The position numbers and the translations under genes were made by a program. From Candidatus Freyrarchaeum guaymasense (GTDB taxonomy: Archaea; Asgardarchaeota; Jordarchaeia; Jordarchaeales; Freyrarchaeaceae): DNA of 64,000 bases. The notes under the pieces are model-generated. The model saw only the letters and a program-made list of their open reading frames with translations, was not told where the DNA came from and did no database searches. The stretch lies in contig JAUQZD010000050.1 in assembly GCA_030587405.1 (NCBI GenBank), positions 1 to 64,000 on the forward strand. The letters run 5' to 3'. Below are positions 16,201 through 24,885 of the stretch, piece after piece; within the stretch, counting starts at the first letter, position 1; each line of letters starts with the position of its first letter.

Positions 16201-17646
16201 ATGTTGGGAAGGACAGGGTCAACTTACAGGGCGAGGCTAACAATGATCCTTCATGCTTGCATGGAGCTCCACGCCGAGGATGGAGAGGTGAATGTGGCCA
16301 AGCTCGCAGGTAAGGTTGACTTGACTGAGAGGGCGGTGAAGGACTACCTTGACGACCTTTTAAGCTTGAACGTTTTGTCCTATGAGGGGGCAGGTAGGTA
16401 CAAGCTTAATGAGAGGTTTGTGGGGGAGGTTGCCGACGAGCTCCTTTTTGAGCCTAGGTCTACAATCTTCATTGAGGATTTTGAGGGAAGGCAGGCTCAC
16501 CTGCTGGCTGCTGAGCCGGTCTCAAGGAAGGTTCAGCGTGTCCTGAGGAAGCTCGACTTCCCCCTAATCTCTGGGGAGGAGGTAAGGGGCAGGCTGGTTA
16601 ACACTAGGGTTGAGGGCCACGTTTTCCCTGTTAGGCTTTTAGGGGAGACGCTTGTCCTCCCAAAGTTCGCCGAGGAAGTTCTACTGGATAATGTTTATGT
16701 GGCTGGTTCGGCTCCAGCCCACATGGTTCGCAACTTCGCCCTATACGACTTCACCATACTAACGATAGTATGCCTAAGCGTTGGAGGGTTTATAGGGTTT
16801 TTTGAGAGAGGGATCCTTAACCCTGATAAATCCGTTAGGAGGAGGATCCCAGAGCTGCACTCCTTCAAGGGAATGGAGCCCTTCGAGGAGGGGGACCCCT
16901 TCTTTGAGCTTTCAACAGACTTTCCAGAGCTGCTTCAGGCGGGGAGAAGCATCGCTGCAAGATACCTTAGGGAGATCCAGCATTACAGGATGAGCATAGC
17001 CCTCCTCAAGGAGTACGGTGACAGGTTTGACGTTTACTTTAGGCTTGGAGCGCTGGTGCCCCACGGGTTCCTGGTCGCGTCTAAGAGCTTAGTGAAACTT
17101 AAGGACGAGTGCAATAGGCTGTTCTACGAAATGGTTAAGGTGGCTAATGAGAGGGACATCACCCTAGTAGGCGTAAGCCCAATATCAATGGACAACATAT
17201 TTTTCAGGGCGTGCAGGCCTGTGTTAGGGGAGGGCGCGGGGAAAACCAACGACCTCAACTTCCTTTCTATGGTGTTAAAGGACGGAGATTCTACCTGCTT
17301 AATAGAGAGAGGAGAGGAGAAGGGTAAACCTCCGGTGAGAGACGTCTACGAGTTTTACCTCATGCGGAGAGGGTTCGTGACAAAGTACGAGTTCATATCG
17401 AAGGATCCCTTAAAGGACCATAAGAGGGTGGCGAACGTAGCTTACACGCTGACGGCTGCTCCCTTAAGGGAGCGCGTGGAGACCGGGCCAAGCGTGGTGT
17501 CTGTCGCAAGGCAGGAGGCAGCGAATAATCTGACGAACCTTGTGATGTCCGTTGAGGCTGGGCTTAAAGCAGGGTTCCTGAGCATGCTGGAGAGAGTTCA
17601 GAAGGCTAGGGACGCTGACAGGGCGAAGGCCGCCTTTGGGGAGTGA
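16201..17646 (+). CDS. NurA-like protein with N-terminal winged helix, HerA partner
   Basis: A 481-residue protein directly upstream of HerA, where archaea usually encode the NurA nuclease. Residues about 10-75 form a winged helix (LTERAVKDYLDDLLSLNVLS, YEGAGRYKLN). The later part follows a NurA-like order: ALYDFTILTIVCLSVGG, FRLGALVPHGFLVASKSL, TLVGVSPISMDN and YEFYLMRRGFVTKYEFIS. Where NurA has a catalytic DG-L motif, this protein has RLGAL, and the Lys expected in GVSK is Pro, so nuclease activity is doubtful. The assignment rests mainly on context. I chose ATG 16201 (GAGGGTG upstream) over an ATG at 16117 whose extension is hydrophobic. Confidence 0.5.
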   Translation: MLGRTGSTYRARLTMILHACMELHAEDGEVNVAKLAGKVDLTERAVKDYLDDLLSLNVLSYEGAGRYKLNERFVGEVADELLFEPRSTIFIEDFEGRQAHLLAAEPVSRKVQRVLRKLDFPLISGEEVRGRLVNTRVEGHVFPVRLLGETLVLPKFAEEVLLDNVYVAGSAPAHMVRNFALYDFTILTIVCLSVGGFIGFFERGILNPDKSVRRRIPELHSFKGMEPFEEGDPFFELSTDFPELLQAGRSIAARYLREIQHYRMSIALLKEYGDRFDVYFRLGALVPHGFLVASKSLVKLKDECNRLFYEMVKVANERDITLVGVSPISMDNIFFRACRPVLGEGAGKTNDLNFLSMVLKDGDSTCLIERGEEKGKPPVRDVYEFYLMRRGFVTKYEFISKDPLKDHKRVANVAYTLTAAPLRERVETGPSVVSVARQEAANNLTNLVMSVEAGLKAGFLSMLERVQKARDADRAKAAFGE

Positions 17647-17650
17647 TGGT

Positions 17651-19141
17651 GTGAGTGGAAAGGCATTTGAGCTAGGTACGATCATATGTGAAGGGCAGAC
17701 CCCTAACCACCTCTCCTTCTCATTCCAAGTGGCTAAGGACGTGGATGTTAAAGTTGGAGAGTACGTTGAGGTTCCATTAGGGTTAAGTGTCATAGTTGGA
17801 CGCGTCTACTCCATCCACTCATATAACGAGTACTTTTCAAGCCCCGAGTTTCTCCAGTACCACCTTGACGCAGGAATCCCTGTTCACGCCCGTTTCCCAA
17901 CACGGGTGGGAAGGTGGAGGGTGGCAAGGGTTAGAGTGGTAGGGGTGATTCGGGGGGATAAGCTGTTACCTCCCGAGACGCCGCCTGAGCCGGGGGACAC
18001 CGTTTACAGGGCTAAGCCTGAGCTTTTAGAGAGCTTCCTGAACTTCCGGTCGGATGGGATCTTCATAGGGTTTATGAGGGGGAACAACGACGTTAAAGTC
18101 CTCTTGAACCCGGAAATGCTTCTCCCATACCACGTGGCGGTTCTCGGAGCTACTGGCAGCGGAAAGTCCTACGCTGTTGGGGTGATAGTTGAAGAGCTTT
18201 TAGAGAGAGGGATGCCTGTAGTCGCCGTAGACCCACATGGGGAATACAAGTGGTTTTCCCGGGAGAACGATAACCCCGAGGACGTTGAGAGGGCAAAGAG
18301 GATTGGTTTGACGTTGAAGGGGTTTCCAACCACTGTATACTCTTTAGGAGAGGATGAGGGCAGAAAGCTGTCTATAGGGATAAGCGACTTGAACCCTTAC
18401 GCCTTAGCCGAGGTTTGCGACCTGAGCGGAGCCCAATCAGACCTTCTTTACTTGGCCTTCAAGAAGGTTGACGGTGAAGGTTACGGGTTAGAGGAGCTAG
18501 TCAGCGCTGTTAAGGCTGCAGCCGAGGAGTGGGGGTTTCAAAGGAACACTTTGATGGCTACCCTTAGAAAGATACAGGCTTTAAACGAGTTTGTCTTCTT
18601 CGGAGGAAACGTTGACGTAGGAGGGCTCGTCAAGCCGGGACGACTCTCGGTTCTGGACCTAAGCGGAAACGTGGATGAGAGAGTTAGGAGGACGATAGTT
18701 GGAGTGGTCTTAGAGAAGATCTTCACCGCTAGAAGAAGAGGGGAAATCCCCCCCTTAACCATCGTCGTCGAAGAGAGCCACAGGTTTGCCCCGCAGGGTG
18801 CAGGAGGTTATTGCGGGTCTGTGCTGAGAAGGATAGCACGGGAAGGGAGGAAGTTCGGCGTAACCCTCTGCCTGACCAGCCAGAGGGTTGCAGGACTCGA
18901 TAAGGACATCCTAACGCAGTGCGGCACGAAGATCATCTTGCGTATAGAAGGAGCCTACGACATAGAATACTTAAAGCCTATCTTAGACTATGCCAGCGCT
19001 GATGATGCTGAAAGAATACCTCTTCTGCCCACGGGGACAGCGATGGTCACTGGTATGGCGACCAGAATGCCGATCCTAGTCGACATCAGGCCTAGAAGAA
19101 CAAAGCACGGAGGGGGACACCAAGCATTCTGGAAGAAGTAA
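17651..19141 (+). CDS. herA: HerA hexameric DNA-translocating ATPase
   Basis: HerA pumps DNA for end resection together with NurA and Mre11-Rad50. The N-terminal HAS barrel spans roughly residues 1-150 (GEYVEVPLGLSVIVGRVYSI). Walker A is LGATGSGKSYAVGVI, followed by VVAVDPHGEYKW. Walker B is LTIVVEESHRFAPQG. ARKFGVTLCLTSQRVAGLDK and TQCGTKIILRIEGAYD carry the sensor and arginine motifs. Length is normal. The start is GTG 17651, five bases after the upstream stop (TTG 17636 is also in frame), so it is translated from the same message as the NurA-like gene. Mre11 and Rad50 are not in the window. Confidence 0.9.
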   Translation: MSGKAFELGTIICEGQTPNHLSFSFQVAKDVDVKVGEYVEVPLGLSVIVGRVYSIHSYNEYFSSPEFLQYHLDAGIPVHARFPTRVGRWRVARVRVVGVIRGDKLLPPETPPEPGDTVYRAKPELLESFLNFRSDGIFIGFMRGNNDVKVLLNPEMLLPYHVAVLGATGSGKSYAVGVIVEELLERGMPVVAVDPHGEYKWFSRENDNPEDVERAKRIGLTLKGFPTTVYSLGEDEGRKLSIGISDLNPYALAEVCDLSGAQSDLLYLAFKKVDGEGYGLEELVSAVKAAAEEWGFQRNTLMATLRKIQALNEFVFFGGNVDVGGLVKPGRLSVLDLSGNVDERVRRTIVGVVLEKIFTARRRGEIPPLTIVVEESHRFAPQGAGGYCGSVLRRIAREGRKFGVTLCLTSQRVAGLDKDILTQCGTKIILRIEGAYDIEYLKPILDYASADDAERIPLLPTGTAMVTGMATRMPILVDIRPRRTKHGGGHQAFWKK

Positions 19142-19180
19142 AAAAGAGATAAACGTTGGGGTCACGCTTGATAGGTTTTT

Positions 19181-19320
19181 ATGGGTAGTGTGGGTTTTGG
19201 TCTGTCAGGCGTTTCCCCGTCATCGAGGCATGCGCCTCTGATGGGGCTTTCGGGGGAACCCCGGAGCCACGCGTCCGAAGACTCCACCCATAGGCCACCC
19301 CGTGGCCAAGCCAGCACCCC
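19181..19320 (+). ncRNA. Candidate structured non-coding RNA
   Basis: The 315-base spacer between herA and the next gene can fold strongly. An outer helix pairs ATGGGT (19181-19186) with ACCCAT (19286-19291). Inside are two hairpins: CCCCGTCA...GAGGC with GCCTCTGATGGGG (19215-19245) and GCTTTCGGGG with CCCCGGAGC (19246-19266). A third hairpin, GGCCAC/GTGGCC, follows at 19293-19307. A T-rich TATA-like element (GGTTTTTATG) is at 19174-19183, so the transcript may start near 19200 and lack the outer helix. I could not match it to SRP RNA, RNase P RNA, tRNA or C/D guides. The rest of the spacer (19321-19456) has an A/T-rich promoter-like stretch for the next gene. Confidence 0.4.
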
Positions 19321-19456
19321 AAACACATACAAAATATTTAACTGCTTCGCAAGGCGGCGTCTTTGGGGGTGAGGAGGTAAGGGTTTAGAAGGCTGAGGGA
19401 GGAGGACAAAAACTTTATTCAGCTGGTGGTTCACAGTTTTTACGCTTGCTTAAAAG

Positions 19457-21283
19457 GTGGTTGTGGCTGATATTGTGGTGAAAGAGGCTGAAGAAGAGAG
19501 GTACCTTAAAATTCTTTTAGAGAAATGGAGGGAGAATTGGCCTCTCCCGTTACCCGTGGAGGAGGTCTACCCCCATGGTAAGGTACCGATCTCTGAGTAC
19601 TTAAGGAGGTGGGCTAGGGATCATCCCGAGAGGGATGCTGTGATATTTTATGGTTCGAGGATTACTTACAATGAGCTAAACGAGTTGAGTGATAGGTTTG
19701 CATGCTTCCTTAAGGAGTTAGGGGTTAGGAAAGGGGACGTTGTGGCGCTTCATCTCCCTAACTGCCCTCAACTCCTTATAACGTATTTTGGCAGCCTCAA
19801 GGCAGGGTGCATTGCGGCGTTAATGAATCCTAGGGCGAAAAGATATGAAATCGAGTACTTGCTGGGGGAGATCGAGCCGAGGGTTGTGGTGTGCCTTGAC
19901 AGGAATTACCCTATGATGTCCGATGTCGCCAGGAAGGCTGGGGGAGTAGAGGGCATTGTAGCAACATGTTTGTCAGACTTTATGGAGAAAGCTGAGATAG
20001 AGACGCCGCCTGAGGTTAAGGAGCCTAAGAAGGACATTGGAGAAGGCTGGGATCTGGTGAAGGTTTTAAAGGAAGCAGAGGCGGATACGGGGAAAGTTGA
20101 CGTTAAACTCGATGACCCAGCAACAATAGTTTTTACAGGTGGAACCTATAAGCTTCCAAAGCCTTGCCTGCACACGCACTGGAACGTGCTCTTTAAAGCA
20201 GCTCTCACCTACACTTACATTAACGCCGCCCCCATAGTCAAAAAGTACAGGAAGCAAAGCGTTAAGTTTGAGGTGCTGGAGAAGGAGTTCGAAGACGACG
20301 TTATTTTGGGTGCTATGCCAAGCTTCTGGATTGCGGGGAAGCTATGCTGCGTGGACGGCCCCATCTTTGGGGGTAAAACCGTAGTTTTAATGGAGAAGTG
20401 GGATCCCGTATCCGCCATGCAAGCCATCGAAAGGTACAAGGTAACCATTACCTACCTTGAATTCTCCCTTTACGATGAGATCCTAAGGCATCCTAAGGTT
20501 GGAAGGTACAATCTTAAAAGTTTAAGGAGCTGCATTGGGACGAGCATCACAACACGTTTAACTAAGAGTTTAAGGATGAGGTGGTTTGACCTGACAGGAG
20601 TTGTCCTCTGTGAGGTAAGCTACGGGTTAGCTGAGAGCCACACGTACGACACCATAGCTAATGCATTTTTCATTGAAAACCTTGACGTTGAAAGATCAGA
20701 GAGGTACAACGGGGTGTTCTGCGGGATACCCTCACCAAAAACGTTCATTAAGATAGTTGATCCGGAAACGGGAAAAATCCTCCCGCCGGGTGAAGTAGGG
20801 GAGATCATGCTTAAGTCCCCGGCGATAGCTAAAAGCTATTTTAGCAAGCCTAAGGGGGCACCTTTACCGTTGATCGACGGATGGATGCGAACAGGAGACA
20901 TTGGAATGTACGATGAAGACGGCTTCATTTATTATATGGGCAGAATTGAGGAAGGTAAAATGGAAACGCCGTTCTACCCAGCAGAGGTGGAGGAGGTAAT
21001 AGCCAAGCATCCTGCCGTTAAAATAGCTAAAGTGATCAAACATAGCCATCCAGATTATGGCGAAGTCGTTGCAGCCTTCATAGAACTGGAGGAAAAGTAC
21101 AGGAGGAAGGAGGGGGTGGAGGAGGAGTTAAGGGCGTGGTGTAGGGCCAACCTCCCCCTACATAAGGTTCCAGAGCTCTTCGTGATTAAGGAAAAAATTC
21201 CAGTAACGGTTATAGGGAAAGTTAACGTGAGAGCCCTAAAGAAAGAGCTCGATGAAATATTTAAAGAGGTTGATAAAGGTTAA
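19457..21283 (+). CDS. Acyl-CoA synthetase-like AMP-binding protein
   Basis: ANL-superfamily enzymes adenylate a carboxylic acid and pass it to CoA. The fold is clear: YLRRWARDHPERDAVIFYGS, LKAGCIAALMNPRAKRYEIE, YGLAESH (A5), GWMRTGD (A7) and PVTVIGKVNVRAL (A10, with its lysine). Two motifs depart from the norm. The phosphate loop is FTGGTYKLPK instead of a Ser/Thr-rich TSGTTGxPK, and the A8 hinge is MGRIEEGKMETPFYP rather than GRxKDxI...G. Residues about 265-290 contain an insertion. It may be a fatty acyl ligase with altered kinetics or a non-CoA adenylating enzyme. The start is GTG 19457. A structured RNA candidate lies upstream. Confidence 0.7.
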   Translation: MVVADIVVKEAEEERYLKILLEKWRENWPLPLPVEEVYPHGKVPISEYLRRWARDHPERDAVIFYGSRITYNELNELSDRFACFLKELGVRKGDVVALHLPNCPQLLITYFGSLKAGCIAALMNPRAKRYEIEYLLGEIEPRVVVCLDRNYPMMSDVARKAGGVEGIVATCLSDFMEKAEIETPPEVKEPKKDIGEGWDLVKVLKEAEADTGKVDVKLDDPATIVFTGGTYKLPKPCLHTHWNVLFKAALTYTYINAAPIVKKYRKQSVKFEVLEKEFEDDVILGAMPSFWIAGKLCCVDGPIFGGKTVVLMEKWDPVSAMQAIERYKVTITYLEFSLYDEILRHPKVGRYNLKSLRSCIGTSITTRLTKSLRMRWFDLTGVVLCEVSYGLAESHTYDTIANAFFIENLDVERSERYNGVFCGIPSPKTFIKIVDPETGKILPPGEVGEIMLKSPAIAKSYFSKPKGAPLPLIDGWMRTGDIGMYDEDGFIYYMGRIEEGKMETPFYPAEVEEVIAKHPAVKIAKVIKHSHPDYGEVVAAFIELEEKYRRKEGVEEELRAWCRANLPLHKVPELFVIKEKIPVTVIGKVNVRALKKELDEIFKEVDKG

Positions 21284-21966
21284 ATGGTTAGTCTTAACCC
21301 AACACCTCCCTTCACAACGCATTCACCTAGTTCCGACTTAAGATAGTCGATGGCTCCTTGAGAAGTGCAGTGTGAGGGAACTACTATGGATGGGGAAAGT
21401 GTCTTCAAGTACTCTGCAGCTATTAGGAGTTCCTTAGAGACTGAGACGTGGAATCCCCCTGCGACACCTAGAATCCCGCTTACGCCTGTTTCTTCAACGA
21501 CCTTTTTCAGTATACTAGTCAGTCCAGGGTGGGAGCAGCCAACCAAGATGAAGGGGCCGCGTCTGCTTAGTATAGCTAAGGCTTGCTCTGGAAATGACGG
21601 GAAAGGACCTGTAACGTGGATGCCTTCAGAAAGGGCAAGCCAACCTTTAACGTAGGTTAAGTTTGCATGGAAGTAATGGGGTGAAAGTGGGCTTGCAGGC
21701 AGGAATATGCGGACGGCAGGATTAAAGTCGATGAAGGCTTTAAGGGCGCCTGCATGGTCAGAGTGCATGTGCGATATGACCACGGTATTTACGTCGCTGA
21801 GGTCTTCACCAAGCTTGCTGGCGTTTGCGGTGAGGAGGCTAAATGAGGGGCCGACGTCGAAGAGAAGCTTTTCCGAGGGTGACTTAACCAAGATCGATAA
21901 GCCCCAAGTTGACTTAACTCCTTCCACAAGCTCGCTGTTATCGACGAGAAACAAGATCTCGTACAT
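21280..21966 (-). CDS. Metallo-beta-lactamase fold protein (COG1237-like)
   Basis: The metal site is ISHMHSDHAGAL (HxHxDH), with later ligands in LVGCSHPGLTSIL and PSHCTSQGAIDYL. The order WGLSILVKSPSEKLLFDVGP, then the HSDHAG motif and GVAGGFH, fits COG1237. One member of that family (MJ0301) is annotated as a dihydropterin-ribofuranosyl-aminobenzene phosphate synthase, acting in methanopterin synthesis. That role would fit the H4MPT operon at 44-51 kb but is only suggested by homology. The stop overlaps the convergent acyl-CoA synthetase end by four bases. Confidence 0.7.
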   Translation of the reverse strand: MYEILFLVDNSELVEGVKSTWGLSILVKSPSEKLLFDVGPSFSLLTANASKLGEDLSDVNTVVISHMHSDHAGALKAFIDFNPAVRIFLPASPLSPHYFHANLTYVKGWLALSEGIHVTGPFPSFPEQALAILSRRGPFILVGCSHPGLTSILKKVVEETGVSGILGVAGGFHVSVSKELLIAAEYLKTLSPSIVVPSHCTSQGAIDYLKSELGECVVKGGVGLRLTI

Positions 21967-22014
21967 GCGATCACCTTCTTACAAGGGGTTAAATGTGGAT
22001 TCCGGAATCATCTG

Positions 22015-23037
22015 TTATAGTATTGGTTCAGCTACGTATATATTATGCTTGTTTGAGATCACCCTTGCTTTCACCTTTGCACCTATGGGTACGTGATCCG
22101 CCCTGATTAAGGTCACCGTCCTGTCCCCCCTCACCGTGACAGCTAACTTTTCATGTTTCAGCCACCCCAAAGCCACGACTTTAACCTTTACTTTCTCGAA
22201 GAGCTTGTAAGGAGTTGGGATGGTTGCAGTTTTCCTTATAGAGAAGTCCGAAGGGGCGAGTTTTAACTTAACATTGAACCTTCTCTCCCATTCTTTCAGC
22301 TTGCCATAGAAGGCACGCCACGGAATCGGGCGCACTCCCTTAGGTTTTCTGCCATGTTTATGTGCCTCGTACTTTTGTATCCCGAGGGGAGGCCATCTTT
22401 TCCCAGCGCCAACCCTGATGGCGAACTCGATTATCTTCGGTATTTCCTGATCGTTCATGCCTGGAACCCAGACCGGAGCTACTAAAAGGTCTATTGCAGT
22501 GTTGTCTACGATGTATTTTGCCATCTTGGCCACGCGTTCAACATTATACCATTCAGTGCCGGAGAGCTTCCTGGCCATCTCCACATCCATGGAGTCTATG
22601 GAGAGATTTATCCTTGACAAACCTGCTGACGACAGCCTGTCTAGGACCTTCTCTGTTAGGAGGGAGCCATGGGTTTGCATGGATACTACGGTCACGTTCT
22701 CCACGTTGCTGAGCTCGTGTACGAGCTCCACCAGCTTAGGATATGTTAGCGGGTCTCCAACAGTGTCTATGTGGGCTTCGACGCCTCTGCCCTTAACGCG
22801 AGCTAGCCTTTCAAATTCCTCAACGAGGTAGTCTAATGGAACCAAGTATTCTGAAAGCCTGTTTTTGGACTTTGGACCCGAGTCGGTGGAGCAGAAGACG
22901 CAGGAGAGGGGGCACATGGAAGTTGGCCTAACTTGGATCAGGTTTGTCCCTCTATCTATTACCCCGAAAGCTATGCATCCTATCAGGGGAATTCCCTCTG
23001 ACACTTCAAAGATCCTTCTTGTGGCTTGAGGCTTCAT
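22015..23037 (-). CDS. Radical SAM protein with C-terminal TRAM-like domain (COG2100)
   Basis: The N-terminal part has the cluster motif MCPLSCVFCSTDSG (CX3CX2C), then AHIDTVGDPLTYPKLVELVH and RINLSIDSMDVEMARKLSG, typical of archaeal COG2100 proteins. GIQKYEAHKHGRKPKGVRPI is also characteristic of that group. The last 80 residues (KVKVVALGWLKHEKLAVTVR, ADHVPIGAKVKARVISNKHN) look like a TRAM/OB-type RNA-binding barrel, so the substrate may be an RNA. The reaction is not known. It lies in a minus-strand run of genes (21280-25722) with short spacers. Confidence 0.75.
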   Translation of the reverse strand: MKPQATRRIFEVSEGIPLIGCIAFGVIDRGTNLIQVRPTSMCPLSCVFCSTDSGPKSKNRLSEYLVPLDYLVEEFERLARVKGRGVEAHIDTVGDPLTYPKLVELVHELSNVENVTVVSMQTHGSLLTEKVLDRLSSAGLSRINLSIDSMDVEMARKLSGTEWYNVERVAKMAKYIVDNTAIDLLVAPVWVPGMNDQEIPKIIEFAIRVGAGKRWPPLGIQKYEAHKHGRKPKGVRPIPWRAFYGKLKEWERRFNVKLKLAPSDFSIRKTATIPTPYKLFEKVKVKVVALGWLKHEKLAVTVRGDRTVTLIRADHVPIGAKVKARVISNKHNIYVAEPIL

Positions 23038-23098
23038 CGGTTAAACGGTGTAGGAGGGAGATTTAAATTGTTCTGCTAATGCGGCAACGTTTTTCCTT

Positions 23099-23812
23099 TC
23101 ACATTTTAGATGTTGCAAGCTGCATTCCATCCACGTTTTTCACAAGTTTAACTAGTCCTTTCTCGATCATGACGAGGAGTTCTTCCTCGTTTCCTTTAAG
23201 CTTTTCCAGTGCTTCGGCGACGGTCATCCCCGGCCTGAGCGGGGTGCCTTCCTTGCTTACCGTTAATATTTTGTACGCGTTCGGCATTATCACCGCACTG
23301 TAAAACTCTATTCTCCTCGCCCATTTCTTCTTGTCTATGTAAGGACATGGTGCTATGACGCTGCATGCTTCAGGCTTCCAAAATTTACCCCTGAAAACGC
23401 ATTTATTCATCCTAGGACAGGGGATCTTTGAAAGAGCCATTACGAACTCCTTTTTCAGTTTGTTAATGGCTGAAAGCTCTCCGTTAAATTCTTCAAAGAA
23501 AGTTTTCCACTTGCTTACAACGCTCAACACCGCGTTTTCAACGCTTGGAATGGAGCTCTTACCCTCAGGGTCCATTATTAAGACTAGAAACCAGTCCCTT
23601 TTCCCCGTCGTAAAGCGTTTGATCGCTATTTCGCTGCTTTCAAGGGTTATGGTTGTGGGGACCTCACCGGTTACCTCAGCCCAGAACCTTTGAATCGCAG
23701 CGATCACCCCCGCCATGAGCTGGGAGTCTACCCCGACGCCGTCGGGGGAGACCGATACAGCGCACACTCCGTCAACGTTTATTATGAGGAGTTCACGTAG
23801 CATAGGCATCAC
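23099..23812 (-). CDS. Longin-like domain protein of unknown function
   Basis: The 237-residue protein opens with RELLIINVDGVCAVSVSPDG, SQLMAGVIAAIQRFWAEVTG, EIAIKRFTTGKRDWFLVLIM. This strand-helix-strand order resembles longin/roadblock-type domains. The second half contains CPRMNKCVFRGKFWKPEACS and VIAPCPY, five cysteines that may bind metal or form a cluster. The end is a helical segment, RPGMTVAEALEKLKGNEEEL. The start is GTG 23812, overlapping the upstream methyltransferase stop (GTGA), so the two are translationally coupled. The fold call is tentative. Confidence 0.45.
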   Translation of the reverse strand: MMPMLRELLIINVDGVCAVSVSPDGVGVDSQLMAGVIAAIQRFWAEVTGEVPTTITLESSEIAIKRFTTGKRDWFLVLIMDPEGKSSIPSVENAVLSVVSKWKTFFEEFNGELSAINKLKKEFVMALSKIPCPRMNKCVFRGKFWKPEACSVIAPCPYIDKKKWARRIEFYSAVIMPNAYKILTVSKEGTPLRPGMTVAEALEKLKGNEEELLVMIEKGLVKLVKNVDGMQLATSKM

Positions 23813-24873
23813 TTCCGGCTGTTGTTAGGTTTCCTTGCCACCATAAAGTTTGAAAGGAATGAACAATACACTTCTAGCCCTGCCTCCTCCATGAACGCTG
23901 ACAGCTCACTTTCAGTGTAGATCCTGTTTCCGCCAGATGCCTTCACCACCACGTCTATCGTGGTGGTCTCGTTATCGTCCTTGAGTGGTGTTGCGATCAT
24001 GAGGGTTCCGCCTTTCCTTAGAACCCTTGCGCACTCGTTGATTATCCTTTGAGGGTAGCTGCTCCAGTGGAGGAGCTGGAAGGAGAAGACCGAGTCAACC
24101 GACTCGTCGGGGAGGGGGAAAGGCGTGTTCATGGAGGGGTCTAGCACCACGAACTCTACGTTGTCGAGGTCCTTGAGGGGTTTAGGTGCGGGAAGAGGTG
24201 TGCTTTCACCTTCAACCATAGTGTGCATGCACTCGTCGACCACGTTCGAGAAGAAGTCGGCGCAGATGAGGTGGCAGTCGAAGTCCAAATATTCCAGAAT
24301 GGTTAGTGGTTCGACTCCGAAGCCGCAGCCCAAGTCGAGGATGCACTTGCCTTTAAGATTTTTTCCGCCTCCAAGCTCTAGGAGGATTTCTCTTCCAATC
24401 TTGTAGGCGGGACTGCTATTTTGAAGGTAGAATAGGGTGGCTACCTCTGGGGAGACGAAGTCGAAGGAGGCTCCTCTGAGAACCTCAACTAGTATTTCAT
24501 ACATGAACTCTTCAAATCCGGCTAGGAGGTATTCAGCGCCTTTAAAGAAGGGGTGGCTGCCCCTCATACTGTACAATTTTTTGACTGTTGCTTTGTTTAC
24601 CCTGAATAGCCCGTTTGACCCATCTAGGACCCCTTCGTTGACCAGCGCCTTCAGTAATTCCTCTAGGAAGGCTTGGCGTTTAACGTCCCCTATGAAGGCG
24701 GCGATCTCCTCGATGCTTCTTGGAGACTCTAGGAGGGCTAAGAGGCCGAGTTTGTCGAGGCCTATGACTAAAGCTAAGGCATTAACCATTCTTCCAAGCC
24801 TTGAGACGCTTAAAAGTGAGTTAACATTTCTTAGAAGTTTCATAGCGCACCTGAACTTTCTTACCATAAGCAA
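23809..24873 (-). CDS. SAM-dependent methyltransferase with N-terminal winged helix
   Basis: Residues about 30-105 look like the winged-helix dimerisation domain of O-methyltransferase-type enzymes (LALVIGLDKLGLLALLESPR, EEIAAFIGDVKRQAFLEELL). The Rossmann domain has motif I ILDLGCGFGVEPLTIL, then LICADFFSN, FVVLDPSM, SFQLLHWSSYPQRIINECAR and VLRKGGTLMIATPLK. The substrate is unknown; a small molecule is the common case for this architecture. It is coupled to the longin-like gene downstream and lies just 12 bases after the end of the CxxC protein gene, pointing to one operon. Confidence 0.75.
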   Translation of the reverse strand: MLMVRKFRCAMKLLRNVNSLLSVSRLGRMVNALALVIGLDKLGLLALLESPRSIEEIAAFIGDVKRQAFLEELLKALVNEGVLDGSNGLFRVNKATVKKLYSMRGSHPFFKGAEYLLAGFEEFMYEILVEVLRGASFDFVSPEVATLFYLQNSSPAYKIGREILLELGGGKNLKGKCILDLGCGFGVEPLTILEYLDFDCHLICADFFSNVVDECMHTMVEGESTPLPAPKPLKDLDNVEFVVLDPSMNTPFPLPDESVDSVFSFQLLHWSSYPQRIINECARVLRKGGTLMIATPLKDDNETTTIDVVVKASGGNRIYTESELSAFMEEAGLEVYCSFLSNFMVARKPNNSRK

Positions 24874-24885
24874 TTTTTCACCCTC

